From contig JAEWEI010000259.1 of the NCBI GenBank assembly GCA_023389545.1, forward strand, positions 1 through 6,249: a DNA stretch of 6,249 nt. Direction: 5' to 3'. Shown piece after piece: positions 6,169 through 6,249 of this stretch (position 1 is its first letter; each line of letters opens with the position of its first letter). The stretch comes from Actinomycetes bacterium (GTDB lineage: Bacteria > Actinomycetota > Actinomycetes > Actinomycetales > Cellulomonadaceae). The position numbers were made by a program, and so were the translations under genes. The notes beneath the pieces are model-generated. The model saw nothing but the letters and a program-made list of their open reading frames with translations, did not search any database and had not been told where the DNA came from.

Positions 6169-6249
6169 TCAGCGCAGCGGCACGAAGGCGTACGACCCCT
6201 GCGGGCTGCGCGCCACCTGCTCGCCATGCCGCTCGACCAGCCACATCGT
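6169..6249 (-). CDS. C-terminal end of an unidentified protein (partial)
   Basis: A - strand frame enters from the right edge and ends at TGA (6171-6169). The 26 visible residues begin TMWLVERHGE and end YAFVPLR. Nearly all codons end in G or C (TCG, TAC, GCC, TTC, GTG, CTG), and the peptide alternates like beta-strand sequence (MWLVER, YAFVPLR). An ATG at 6246-6244 could start only a 25-residue peptide, so I take this as the tail of a longer gene. I do not recognise the family. Placement of a hairpin and then the protease promoter directly after its stop supports a real gene end here. Confidence 0.5.
   Translation of the reverse strand, partial: TMWLVERHGEQVARSPQGSYAFVPLR

Noticed and set aside
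5471..6244. A 257-codon - strand frame covering the protease promoter and N-terminus
   Set aside because: It is a Pro/Arg/Ala-rich shadow frame running through the promoter, the hairpins and the start of the protease.

Overview
The window is very GC-rich DNA with strong G/C preference at third codon positions, GTG/ATG starts, and a stand-alone Pol I-type 5'-3' exonuclease next to an RNase HI. This points to a high-GC actinobacterium, plausibly a Micrococcales/Cellulomonas-like organism; that placement is inference from composition and gene types.

Layout, left to right. Positions 2-136 look like the 3' end of an unidentified + strand gene, followed by about 200 bp without a convincing gene that carries two short stem-loops. 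Next come two same-direction nucleic-acid genes: a FenA-like 5' nuclease (344-1309) and ribonuclease HI, rnhA (1403-1894), with 93 bp between them. The rnhA gene starts with GTG, lacks a good Shine-Dalgarno, and has a -10-like hexamer at the right distance for a leaderless transcript. A 148-bp convergent intergenic region (1895-2042) holds three stem-loops and a near-perfect 15-bp direct repeat. It separates rnhA from a very large secreted subtilisin-family (S8) protease on the - strand (2043-5993). The protease has its own SD and a recognisable promoter at 6074-6102. Behind that lie a terminator-like hairpin and the last 26 codons of another - strand gene that runs off the right edge.

How the genes relate. 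The 5' nuclease and RNase HI act on overlapping substrates (RNA primers, flaps, RNA:DNA hybrids), so the pair makes sense as a primer-removal or genome-maintenance module. The protease is an independent extracellular enzyme with its own transcription signals. It has a signal peptide, an I9-like propeptide, a split catalytic domain with a PA insert, a post-catalytic beta domain, a calcium-loop region and two C-terminal Ig-like domains.

I see no mobile element, CRISPR array, rRNA or tRNA, and no convincing new defence or biosynthetic system. The window is mostly ordinary. The points worth a second look are the convergent hairpin cluster, the leaderless rnhA start, the RNase HI C-terminal tail, the structured 5' leader of the protease, and the unassigned middle region of the protease.
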